DNA from: Actinomucor elegans
Taxonomy: Eukaryota > Mucoromycota > Mucoromycetes > Mucorales > Mucoraceae
Direction of reading: 5' to 3'
Assembly (NCBI GenBank): GCA_026027325.1
Contig: JAMSLZ010000001.1
Coordinates: forward strand, 744,001-808,000
DNA: 64,000 nucleotides
Position numbers and translations under genes: made by a program. The notes beneath the pieces were generated by a model. The model made no database searches. It saw only the letters and a program-made list of their open reading frames with translations, and was not told where the DNA came from. Within the stretch, counting starts at the first letter, position 1, and each line of letters begins with the position of its first letter. Of the stretch, positions 1 through 10,238 are shown in pieces.

Positions 1-25
1 CTGAGTATGTCTTTCTACTTTTAAG

Positions 26-1100
26 ACAGGACCCTGTTGTTGCTCAATTAGCTGGTTCGTTTGTCCGTTGGATGATCTTGGCTGCACCAGCATTTGCTCT
101 GTTTGAATCATTGAAGAAGATGTTGCAAGCACAAGGCATTTTCTATGCACCTACGTTGGTTTTGATGCTGGGCACACCTCTGAACCTGTTTCTCAATTAC
201 GCTTTGGTCTGGATTCCTGCAGTCTCTCTTGGTTTCCGTGGTGCCCCTATTGCTAGCTGTATTTCCTATTGGTTGATTGTACTTTTGATGGCCTTGTACA
301 TCTATCGTGTCGATGGTTATCAAGCATGGCCTCAATGGTCCACAAAAGCTGCTTTCAATATGAACCACTGGAAGCCCATGGTCAAATTAGCCGTGCCTGG
401 TATCTTACTGATTTGTACAGAAACATGGGCCTATGAAATCATTGCCTTGGGCGCTAGTTGGATCGATACCCTCAATTTGGGTGCACAAAGCATCATTTTA
501 ACCTCTATTACTGCTTTATATACCTTGGCCTTTGGTGTTGGCATTGCTGCTGCCAATCGTGTTGGCAACTTGCTGGGAGCTCAACGTCCCAAACAAGCTC
601 GTCGTGCTGCTCGTACTGCACTCTGCGTCGGCACTGCTGTTGGTGCTTTCAATAGCTCTATCTTGTTCTTATGTCGCAAACAATGGGCCTACTTATTTAC
701 TAGTGACCGCCAAGTTGCTCAGTTAGTTACAGACGTTTTGCCTTTGGTAGCTGTATTTGTGTTTGCTGATAATATTGCTGGTGTTGCAGACGGTGCCTTG
801 AACGGTCTTGGCAAGCAGCATGTGGGCGCTTGGTGTAATTTGGCCTCCTATTATGTGTTTGCTTTGCCTATTGGATTTTGGTTATGTTTCCGTCATGCTT
901 GGGGTTTAAAGGGTCTATGGGCTGCTTTAGCTGGCGCGTTGATAGCTGCCTGCTTAATTACTGTAGTGGTTTTGTTATGTTCTGATTGGAGGAAGGAAGC
1001 TGCTAAAGCAGAAGAAAGATCAAAAGAAGAAGAAAACCATTCAGTTAGCAGCAGCAGCAGCAGTAGTAGTAGTGTTTGTGACAGTCCTTTGCGAACTTAA
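26..1100 (+). CDS. MATE family efflux transporter, 3' part
   Basis: C-terminal part of a multidrug and toxic compound extrusion (MATE) transporter, a membrane antiporter that expels organic cations or metabolites. The frame is open from an intron acceptor near base 25 or 28 and begins QDPVVAQLAG, a usual fungal MATE context, so the first Met in this frame (base 72) is internal and the gene starts left of the window. About ten hydrophobic segments follow, with conserved stretches such as GAPIASC and GIAAANRVGNLLGA, the latter matching the second MatE repeat. The protein ends in a charged Lys/Glu tail and a run of eight or more serines coded by AGC/AGT repeats, probably cytosolic. Family assignment is firm; substrate unknown. 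Confidence 0.9.
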
Positions 1101-1239
1101 TTTATTTTTCTGGAACATCTGATTCATGCTACTACTGAGCCTGTTCCATTGCATCATCATTGTTTCTCCACTATATAATAAGCGAAATCATATTCATCCT
1201 ATTTTTCTTTTTTCAATAAAAAGTGACTGCACAGTAATC

Positions 1240-1773
1240 ATGAATTCTCCACCTAATAATACTCAACCTTCAAGTTATAATAATCCATCTTTAGACTATA
1301 ACGTAAATAATAGTTATGGATTACCTCAAAATGCAGTACAACCAGATATTGTTACCGAAAAGAAGAGCAATTTACCTGGCTATGGCATGGCTGATACCAG
1401 TGGAATCACACCAATGCAAAGAGAACAGCAGCAAATTCAGCAGCAAATGCAAAATAATCCAGGTAATGGTTATCCTGGCGTGGTAGGTGGTACTCCAGCC
1501 GAATTTAAAGGTGTTCAAGGCTACGATGTACAAGGCAACCCTATCATCCCACTTTTTATCGCTCAAAGACATCAGATTGAACAGAGCCTCGGCCCTACTT
1601 GCAAAGACGGCAGTTATCACGATTTACGCATGCATCTGACCACTAAATCTTTATTCTTTGCTATTCTCATTATTCCATACTGTTGTGGTTGGCGAGGTAG
1701 TCGCATAACAGTATGTAAAAAATGCCATCAAAAGTTTCCTCAGATCATACTTCCTTCTGCACCTCAGCAGTAA
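1240..1773 (+). CDS. BRI3/LITAF-like Cys-rich membrane protein
   Basis: A 177-residue single-exon protein. The start at 1240 is preferred over an upstream in-frame Met at 1126 because that extension is low-complexity and not protein-like. The N-terminal two thirds are rich in Asn, Gln, Pro and Gly. The C-terminal part has a Cys, a hydrophobic segment (SLFFAILIIPYCCG) and a closing CKKCHQKF pair. This Cys / membrane segment / CxxC layout resembles brain protein I3 (BRI3) and LITAF-domain proteins, zinc-ribbon monotopic proteins of the endolysosomal system. The first cysteine cluster has only one Cys where LITAF has CxxC, so it may be a fungus-specific variant. It is convergent with the next gene, with 23 bp between stop codons. 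Confidence 0.6.
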   Translation: MNSPPNNTQPSSYNNPSLDYNVNNSYGLPQNAVQPDIVTEKKSNLPGYGMADTSGITPMQREQQQIQQQMQNNPGNGYPGVVGGTPAEFKGVQGYDVQGNPIIPLFIAQRHQIEQSLGPTCKDGSYHDLRMHLTTKSLFFAILIIPYCCGWRGSRITVCKKCHQKFPQIILPSAPQQ

Positions 1774-1796
1774 GATAATAAAAGCTTTATTTGATA

Positions 1797-2760
1797 TTAC
1801 ATTTGCTTTTTAGAGGGGTAATTAGAAGAGAGATCGATTGTGACCATGGATAACACATCAGGATCTTGTTCGGTTAGACGCGACTTGCGTCTGGCGATTT
1901 CTTGAACTTTTTGCATAGTAAGTCGGTAAAGCCACCATGCCACGAGTACCAAAATAACTACGCCGCATCCCATCATCATCATAGCAATACGATGAGCGGA
2001 AGGTGGTAAATTGGGATTGGATAGATCAGCAAGCTGGCTACCAATCCATACTTCCAATGATACTTTAAATGAAGATAGCAGTGCTGATGCTACAAACTGC
2101 TGGGTGGTAATCGTTGGTAGAATTGAGAGCATCATATTGGTAATAGGCCAAGGAATAGGACTGAGACGAATAAGCATCATCATCTACATTATGAATCGAG
2201 TTAATCTATCTACTACACAGGCATAATGGTAATTGTACCTTGAATCCACCTTGTTCAATTGCTTCTTGAATAGCAAGGTATTTTTCCTGCTTGGAAGGTG
2301 ACAATTTGATAAATCGAGCAAAGTCATATTTGCGAATCAAGGCAAATGCTGCCATGGCGCCTAGAAAAGCACCGCTGACAGCAGGGAATACGCCACCGGG
2401 AAACCCATAAATGAACCCGGTTACTGTAGCAGCAAACGTAAAGCCCAGCATAGGAGGTATGGATGTGATAACCAACAATAGTGAAAGTAATATGGAGCTA
2501 TAAGGCTGTGTTCGTAGTTCAATCGCAACATTTTGTATAACTGCGATTAAGCGTCTTGTTGTTCATTAGCAAGCTTTGATTGCAAAAACATAAATTGGCT
2601 TACATTCTCTAATAATGACACGATATGAAGCAAAGGTGAAGACGAGTATCACAAGAGCGGTGACTATACCGCCAATAGTTACAATACTCTTCTTTTGCAT
2701 CGAGATAAGTGAAGGAAAGAAAAAAGGTACATGACCAGTCGCTTTGTTTGCTTTTACCAA
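1797..2760 (-). CDS. TVP38/TMEM64-type VTT (SNARE-associated) membrane protein
   Basis: A 281-residue protein from three exons: 2760-2604, 2540-2239 and 2183-1797, with introns of 63 and 55 nt that keep frame. It belongs to the VTT/SNARE-associated Golgi family (yeast Tvp38, animal TMEM64, VMP1/TMEM41 relatives), multi-pass proteins of Golgi and ER membranes linked to lipid scrambling and vesicle traffic. The core is visible as GFIYGFPGGVFPAVSGAF followed by GGFK and then LIRLSPIPWPITN, the usual re-entrant-loop pattern; the last junction lies inside this core. An N-terminal anchor (VTALVILVFTFASY) and a last TM segment with a basic cytosolic tail complete the protein. Family call firm, specific role unknown. 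Confidence 0.88.
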
Positions 2761-4357
2761 CTATGTGCGGGGTTTAAAAGACTGCAGCCCTTTGAAGAAA
2801 TGACAGTTAAGAAGTATGCTTTCTCTCCCTGTTGCAACATATCAATCAAAGCTAGATTTGATTCCTACGATAATTAGATAAATAAAGCTTTGATTATAAT
2901 ATATCTGAGGGGTTACCAGATAGTTAAGCGCTTCAATTGATTATTATTCCGTGGTGCTGAACGTGTTTCTCGTATCACTGGCCTTCTGAAACATGCATCA
3001 TCCTTTAAATAAACTATAATTAATTTTTCAGAGAATGATAGCTATTACAAGGGATAACTGGCCATAATGGTTTTCAACAATATCGCCAAACAGATTTCAT
3101 ACTGAACCACAATTTGAACACATATTTAAACCCGGCTTGCACCAATTTTCAATGTTTAACCGATTGAAACTTTGATCCTTCCATTTCATGGAAATAATGA
3201 TGATACTTCCCGGCTATTCTACGATCAACCTCCGAGCGAAAATTTATTTTTGCCTGGGGATATGACGAAGCATGCCCGGCCACCCACCTTGTTATTAGGG
3301 GCGTGTCTATGAAAGATCTGAATAATTTCCATTAGTGTGTATCTAATAAAATGATAATGAAAAAGATTTTTAATTATGGTTGAAAATAAGAATATTAGAC
3401 GTCAGATTTAAGTGTCTACTTCTTTCATCCTATATTTGTATAATAAGAAAGTGCCCATATACAAACAGTGTGTATTAGTAGTTTTTATACAGAATTCAAT
3501 TGCTTATTGGATTTGTTGCACTATCGTAAAAAAAATCATAGTTTTTTTTGGATGGGACTATTGCTTTTAATCTAATTGCTTTTACAATGTAATCAACCAA
3601 GATCTATTATATGGAAGAATGAAATAAATAAAACATAAATGTATATTTTGAGGCTCAAGGAACAAACTTGCATTATTAATCCTCTCTCTAAAATATCTTC
3701 CTAGCGCTAAAGACTTGTTCATAGGCTTCTCGCTCTGAAACTCCCAAAATTACTATTGGCTGTCGGAGATTTGGCAAAAAGTACTTATGCCTCCTTCTTT
3801 GGGCCTTGCTCAAAATGGCGATCCCATTTTGGTAGCGAAATATTGCTATTACTTGCATCGCAATATTATCAATAAATATACCTGAATATTATATTGCATA
3901 CAGAACCTATTCTATTCATTTATTATGTCTTGAAATTCTGTTTATACCATAAAATGAATGACAAAGTTATGTCGAAGTTTACAAATACGCTGGCAAGAGA
4001 ATGCTTTGACAGTTATTCCTATTTTTAATGATAGGTATCTCGATCGAATCCCCTTAGATAACTGCGTCTGATAACCAGTGTATGACAATAATTAGCTTAT
4101 GGATCCACTAATAGTATCATTTAACTAAAATATCACAACTATACAGTGTACTAGTGACTACTAGCAGATTGCATACAGTTACTTTCTGAATTAATGATCA
4201 GTAGACTCAATTTTTTCCTCCGGCGGTCCCCAGTGTATTTAAATTACCGCCAGCCAATAAAGTAGCTGATTTTGAGTGGCTTCCTCGAGATACAAGAGAC
4301 CAGGGCATTAAAATAATCGTTCATCGTTCAAGCATTACCTGTAAATAATTGCAAAAC
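2761..4357. other. intergenic, no gene seen
   Basis: AT-rich spacer between the divergent promoters of the VTT gene (minus) and mS41 (plus). I see no coherent reading frame. It holds two small perfect inverted repeats near 3811-3831 and 3839-3867. A CCAAT motif lies near 4253-4257, about 100 bp before the mS41 start. Confidence 0.5.
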
Positions 4358-4858
4358 ATGATCCCCACTCTCCGTACTTCTATTGCCCGTGGCGTCAGAT
4401 ACTCACATTCTGCTGCTGCTAATAATACCGTTCCTGCCATTAGAGGTATTATTTTAATAGATCCTTTGATCGAAGAAGGCAGAAATTGATCAACCTTAAA
4501 ACCTAGGTAAAATCCAAGATGTGCCCTCCTTCATGAAGGCCATTGGTCGTGATTGCGAAGATCTTGCTAGTAAATTTGAGGTAATTCAACGATTTTTTTT
4601 TCATAGCTTTGGTTGAGGATACTGATAGTCTCGTATAGTCTTGGGACCAATTATTTACTACTGGCAGCCGTGTTATGAAGACTGACATGGGTATTAGCAC
4701 AAAGCAAAGAAAGTAAGATTGAACTTTTTTTTTTTTTTTTACTAGCAATATTGGTACTAATTGCTATGAATTATAGGTACATTTTAAGTTGGTTAGAGAG
4801 ATATAGAAATGGTGTGGAACCTTACTCTATTTCCCTTCCTAAGCCCAAGAAGAAGTAA
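4358..4858 (+). CDS. FYV4: mitochondrial ribosomal protein mS41 (IGR motif)
   Basis: A 105-residue protein built from four small exons: 4358-4445, 4507-4580, 4639-4712 and 4777-4858. The introns are 61, 58 and 64 nt and every junction keeps frame. It carries the IGR motif of mS41/Fyv4, a small protein of the mitochondrial small ribosomal subunit: VPSFMKAIGRDCEDLASKF, then SWDQLFTTGSRVMKTDMGI, then STKQRKYILSWLERYRNG. The N-terminus (MIPTLRTSIARGVRYSHS) is rich in Arg and Ser with no acidic residues, as expected for a mitochondrial import signal. No single exon exceeds 30 codons, so unspliced ORF searching misses the gene. Convergent with the Rieske gene, 58 bp between stops. Family call strong. 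Confidence 0.87.
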
Positions 4859-4916
4859 GAGATAGATAGAAACAGCTTTAATATGAACAAAGAATAAACA
4901 TTATATATAAAGAATG

Positions 4917-6165
4917 CTACCAATCGTTGACTTTACAAGGATTCAAGGTTCTTCCTTTGGTAGACATTGAACCATCCATACTAAAGTTCCAGTTATGCTT
5001 TGTACAGATAACATTACGACCTAGCACTTGACCCCAAGTAGCTAAATCTACCTTTTTATGAGGACAGAACCTATCCGCCTCAAAGATATCACCATCACTA
5101 GTTTTAACACGAATACGGTTACCACTGACAGCTTTGATAGGTCTTCCTGTGAAAACCTTGGGTGATTTGCTGTTTAACGTGACAGGCGTTGTGTTACTAA
5201 CACACTCTTTACCATCACAATCCGAATCACTGCTACTACTACTGCTGCTACTGCTGCTACTGCTGCTACTGCTTGAAGTAGAGTTATCAGCCATCGTCAT
5301 CGGCTGCGTTGGTACAGGGTCTTGTTCAGAAAATGAAACCGACTTCTTTCTGCCATTTACGTTTTCGATGCTTCTTGTTTCATCATTATTATTGTTTAGT
5401 GAACTATCGACAGTCAGGTTTTGAATTGTATTGCGAATGGTTTCTGGATCTTGACTGATAACACCTTCAGTAAACATGGGCTTTCCTTCATTAAAAGTAG
5501 TAGTATATCCATTATTGCTGACAGGCGTACCCAGCTTTTTCATTTTTTTGCTCTTCTCCTTTTCTTTCTTTTGCTTCTTCTTTTCTTTCTTTTCTCTCTT
5601 TTTCTGTTTCTTGATATCATATTCGTTTGTGGATGGAGGGTTCAATGCTTTTCTTAATAGATCTTTTACTAGAGGCAATAACTCAATGACCTATCATGAA
5701 AGTTGTGAGCTTTTTGTTTGTTTGTCTGTAATACACATGATGAGACTTCTTTACCTTCCAACTTGCATTCGATAGTTCTCGTAAGTCACTGACCTATAAC
5801 AAATGATTAGCATCTATAGAACACATGAAAGCGTACTACATACATAGTATAATCGATTATTCTCCATAGTTTCAATGTCTTGATCGATTTGTTCTTCGGA
5901 CCATTTACGTTCTTGACCAATTTGTTCTAAAAGAGTAGAGGTCCTCTAGAATGTACATTAGTCTTACAGCGTTTTTTGATGTTTCATTGATATGTATATA
6001 CCATGGAATCAGGCAAAGGAATGTACTCGTTATCTAGGACCGCTTTAGCGAACGATAGTTTATCTTGGAATAGTTTATCTTACCAGCACTTGTTGAGCCT
6101 TGACTGGCAAGACCAGACGCAAGATAACTCTCAAACAGATTAAATCCGCCCTTGTTTTTGCCCAT
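4917..6165 (-). CDS. Rieske [2Fe-2S] domain protein with basic and poly-Ser linker
   Basis: Predicted 345 residues from five exons: 6165-6084, 6042-6002, 5945-5844, 5793-5755 and 5690-4917. The N-terminus reads MGKNKGGFNLFESYLASGL. A helical acidic region follows, then a very Lys/Glu-rich stretch, then a run of more than 15 serines. The C-terminal 90 or so residues form a Rieske domain: CPH near residue 297 and CTKH near residue 317 (C-x-H ... C-x2-H), so it should bind one [2Fe-2S] cluster for electron transfer. It has no oxygenase catalytic domain and is not the bc1 Rieske subunit (no membrane anchor, wrong motif context). The first intron would be only 41 nt, so that junction is the least certain. 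Redox partner unknown. Confidence 0.78.
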
Positions 6166-8265
6166 CTTTTTTTTTAATGTAAGTAAAACTGTGTGAAAAA
6201 AGTGAAAGAAGAAGGATGATCTGTTCTACTTGCTGGTAAAAATCTTTTCAACTCCAGTTTAGCCTGGATTCCAGTAAAACCAATGAAAGCTCCGTATTGC
6301 TAGCACATATCTTGTCACTAGAGCATCTGTTATAACTGTATAAAAGCGATATTATCTAATTTTCTTAAATAGAGCACCTGGTCCTGAAGAAAACATCACC
6401 ACCTCTATTATCTTCTGCAAAGAAAACGCATTGGATAGGATAGGATGCGCTCCAAGATCTATCTGATGATCTGCAGGCCAATTGGATGACCATAGCTCTA
6501 CACGTCATGTGAAATCAAGTCTAGATATCTATCAGATTGAATCCATTATGCTTTTCGCGTATTCAAACCCTTTTGGGTAAGCTGTAAATGGATTTATAAA
6601 GGACGAGGTGACGCCTGTTTTAATGTCATCATAGATGAACCGAACCAAACTATGAAGGAAAACCAAAGGTAAGACTTGATCCTTCTGCAATGCTGTATCA
6701 TATATTTTATTATTGTCATCACTATTTATGAACTATAGTCTACTTAACTATCTCCATTGCATTTATATGCTACTTTTATAGTTTCTTTATAGAAGACAAT
6801 GTTGAATCTATTTAAAAGTCATTAATAAAATTATTCACAAAAAGCGACCAACAATTGTTTATTTAACAACCAATATTATGTCCTACTTGAAAAACCTGTA
6901 TTAGACTATATTATTTATTTGATAAAATATGCTCGCACTATGGCTATGTGAGTGTATATGCCACCAAAGAGAGTAATATTTTCGAGATACGTAGAATTAA
7001 TTAGATGATGATGCACTAATTTGTGTTAGTAAATATTAGTTTTTATCTGTTAAGCACTGATATGCGCTTCAAAAGAAGTAGTAGAATTAAGAAACAGGTT
7101 AACAAGTCGTTGTCGGCGTCGAGAAGTGTCATAGGATTGAAAAGGTCGCATAAAAATACTGCTATGACTCGCTAGCAATCTGATATTGGGTCAATCGACG
7201 ATATCTGACTGGTGAGATTACTTTTACGTTACTTTTTGACAGCATTAAAGGCATTTGAGTGGCATGGCTCATAATCCGTAGTTCAAAATATATATTGGTG
7301 ATCCATAAGTTAATAGAGAGAGCATAACAATAGGATTAAGCAAAACAAAGCTTATATTTAATAATTCGACTCTCTACAGCAATAAAAACATCAGTACTAG
7401 CATATAATTAAAATATGCATTGTAAGGCATAGGTATCAATTCGTATTATGTTATAAATACGTACGCATACTTTCAAATATATTGGACCTATGTTAATTAT
7501 ACACTATTTCTTGTCAATGCTCCTTTCATGGCTTATAAAAACGTGATTTCGCGAAATTTGTACTCGAAGACATGCCCTTAGTTTTTTAGAAATTACTTGA
7601 AATCGCTTTGTTTCCGACATCTCTACATTCCTCAGTTTAACATCGCACCTGAAGATAAATGCATGTCCAAAACAAAGCCCAGTATTTAATATGGCCATTG
7701 CTTGATTGAATAAATTGATTATATTGTATTTTGAGTATACATTGTAATGGTAGACTCTTCTTGTAAACTGAATGCAATGATTTGCAGGTCTTTTCGCAAA
7801 ATCTGATGTAATGCTGCATCTGATGATTACATAGTCCGCGTCAGAATGAGCGGCCCCATTTATCGAACCTGTTATTTAATTGGAGTTCAACAGATATGAT
7901 ATATATATATATATTAATGACTGACATCACATATGTATTCAGATCTATCTAATGATCTACAGATCTGTTGGCCAATGTTGCTTAATGTTGAAGCAAATTA
8001 ATGCATCATGCTCAGATTGATCTGTTGTATCTGTTTTTTATTCACTCTACTATCCGCCTAATCACAGATTAAGACACACCAGTGCAAAAGAACTATGCAT
8101 TTGTAATATTTTTTGTTCTCTAGCGTGAATCTGGTTCATTATTTTCTTACATAGCTTGTAATGGCAATAACATAGGTCATCTTTGATATGAAATACCATT
8201 CTTAGATTCGCTCTAATGTTCTGTTCTAATGTAAGCTTTTATATCGTTTCTTTATTTCAATCAGC
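6166..8265. other. intergenic with weak repeat traces
   Basis: About 2.1 kb of AT-rich DNA. Two short stretches, about 6450-6480 and 7940-7980, share AGATCTATCT-ATGATCT followed by a GGCCAAT block and relate loosely to the dispersed repeat family found elsewhere in the window. The two overlapping minus ORFs at 7504-7819 show no recognisable domain and are not called. Confidence 0.4.
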
Positions 8266-9218
8266 TCATTCTTTCGCTTCTTTAAGTTCTGAGATTCGAT
8301 AATTCACTACAGATATTTGATTCAATAATTCTTCAATTTCATCTTCTTTTGGTTGTAGCTCCTGTTCAAAGCTTAAGCCTGTTTCATTTGCATTCGATAA
8401 AATGTCTACTAATTCTTTGTACATGTCTTGTTGCTCTTGGATTTGCAGTTTTAGCGATTGAATACGTGCTTTATATTCATCAATATGTCGTACTTTCAAA
8501 TTTAGTTCTGTTAATTGTTTGGTTTGCGAACTGGCCTGTAGTCTTAATGCTTTAAGCTGTTTTGTCTTTTCTTGATTTTTGGTTTCTGCTGCCTCGATTT
8601 TTTCGTTCAATGCTTGTTTCTCTGTTTCTGATGCTTTCAACTGGTCCTTCAACTTGTCACTCTCTTCTTTGGTTGGTAGTACTGGAGATTGCACAGCTGG
8701 TCCAGATGGTTTGTGATGGATATGGATCTTTGATTTCCTTTCATGTTCGACAAATGAAGGTAATACTTCACCTTTTGATGGAGAGTGGCGTACATTTTCA
8801 ATCTCTTTTTCTATTGCCGTCATTTTGACAGTTGATGTGTCCTTTTTTGCACTCTTTGCTTCCTTTTCTACTTTCTATACTACCAAGTCAATCGATCATG
8901 GAATATTGGGCTAGATCTGCCGCGTGTTTTTTTTTTACCTTGAATTGATTTAAATTGGCTGCTCTTAATCCCGGTTGGCTCATAACATTCTTGGTTTTAT
9001 TTTCCTAATAAACGCGTAGTTAATAACCAAGGAATGTAGTATTGTGATAGTCGAATTACTTTGGTGTTTATTAATTGCTTGACATTAGAAACTTGAAAGC
9101 TGTTGATAGCCTAGTTTATAATTATAGTCACTATTCTGATAGCAATATTATAAGGTGTATTTACATTTTCTTGCCTAAACGTAGTCGATTCAGGTATATT
9201 GTTTTCTTTGTCACTCAT
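8266..9218 (-). CDS. coiled-coil protein with N-terminal KEN box
   Basis: Predicted 259 residues from four exons: 9218-9165, 9110-9060, 9004-8939 and 8874-8266. The introns are 54, 55 and 64 nt and all are phase 0. The N-terminus is MSDKENNIPES; KENNIP fits the KEN-box degron recognised by APC/C-Cdh1. A basic Lys-rich region (KVEKEAKSAKKD) follows, then a long heptad-rich coiled coil over roughly residues 120-255. No enzyme domain is present. A cell-cycle or spindle/septin-associated role is an inference from the degron plus coiled coil only. The gene model is well supported by splice phase; the function is unrecognised. Confidence 0.65.
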
Positions 9219-10238
9219 AATGTTTGAATTGTACCAGAATGAAAATAATATGGATTGCAAAAACCAGTTTGTAGTTGCGCCCAAGTAGTGACTGCGTTCC
9301 GTTTATACGCGTCAAAGAAGCGCGATCTTACATAATCATTCTATCTTTTTGATCCAAAAAAGGTCTCCTTTACCACCTTAAACTAACCTTTTAGTAATAA
9401 AAAAAACTTGTACAAACAAACAGTGTATTAATGAAACTTGTATATACTTTGTCATAGAGTATTCCAAAATCCATTCTTCATTATGTAAAAAAAATAAGTT
9501 CTGGTTAGTTTATATCTCATTTTAATACCAGTGCTTAGTTTTCGATGAGGTAATGCGTCAAACTTTTTATATATATAATGCAAACGAGTTGCTATCAAGT
9601 CTTTTTTTAAGATGACAAATTATGTCTTTAAGATCAAATTTGATAACTCAAAGGCTCAGTCATAGTTCTGAAAATGCGGGATACTCAACTTTTTTTAACA
9701 GTTATTCACTATGAGCCCAAAAATTAGATTATTAACTTTCGGTGCTATTGTCCTGCACACGGCTGGATTTAATTTTGACGTTTATTACTTTCGCCCAGAA
9801 AAAATGCTTACTCTTGCTATGTTTATGCTACTTTTTTACAATTAAAATATTCAGATGCTATAAAGTACGTTAACAAAGCCTGTAAAGAGTTTTATAGTGT
9901 ATTAAATAATATAGAAATAGTACTATATCTCCTATCAAAGTTTGGTATTACCATTGTTTTATTACGTTATTTTGGACATTTGGTTTCAGGGCAATAACCT
10001 GATTTTTTTTGATATAAAAAAAAAATCCACAAGCATATTTTATGTAACAAACAATTTGATAATATCAATTATATATATATATATATATCATAAAAATCGT
10101 AATCCAAGTTCTATAGATTGAGAGCCATAGGGTATACCTTGATTTTATTTCAAGCACAGCGTATAGAACGCGAGTTTCGGATAAAATCACTGTTTTGTGA
10201 TACAATGCAAGGGGATTAGATATACAAATAGATAGTTT
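9219..10238. other. intergenic, no gene seen
   Basis: About 1 kb of spacer between the coiled-coil gene promoter and the 3' end of the desaturase, both on the minus strand. It contains an (AT)n microsatellite at about 10070-10088 and several A/T runs. No supported ORF. Confidence 0.5.

Noticed and set aside
4022..4040. B-box-like GATCGAATCCCC suggesting a tRNA
   Set aside because: No A-box or acceptor-stem pairing is found upstream or downstream.
5134..5775. Plus-strand ORFs with Leu and Phe runs
   Set aside because: These are the complement of the poly-Ser and Lys/Glu-rich stretches of the Rieske gene and read as long Leu/Phe runs.
7504..7819. Two overlapping minus ORFs in the 6.2-8.3 kb spacer
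   Set aside because: No domain, no splice support, and no sequence feature beyond chance open frames in AT-rich DNA.
8349..8828. Plus-strand ORFs opposite the coiled-coil gene
   Set aside because: Antisense shadows; the minus frame has four in-phase exons and a heptad pattern.
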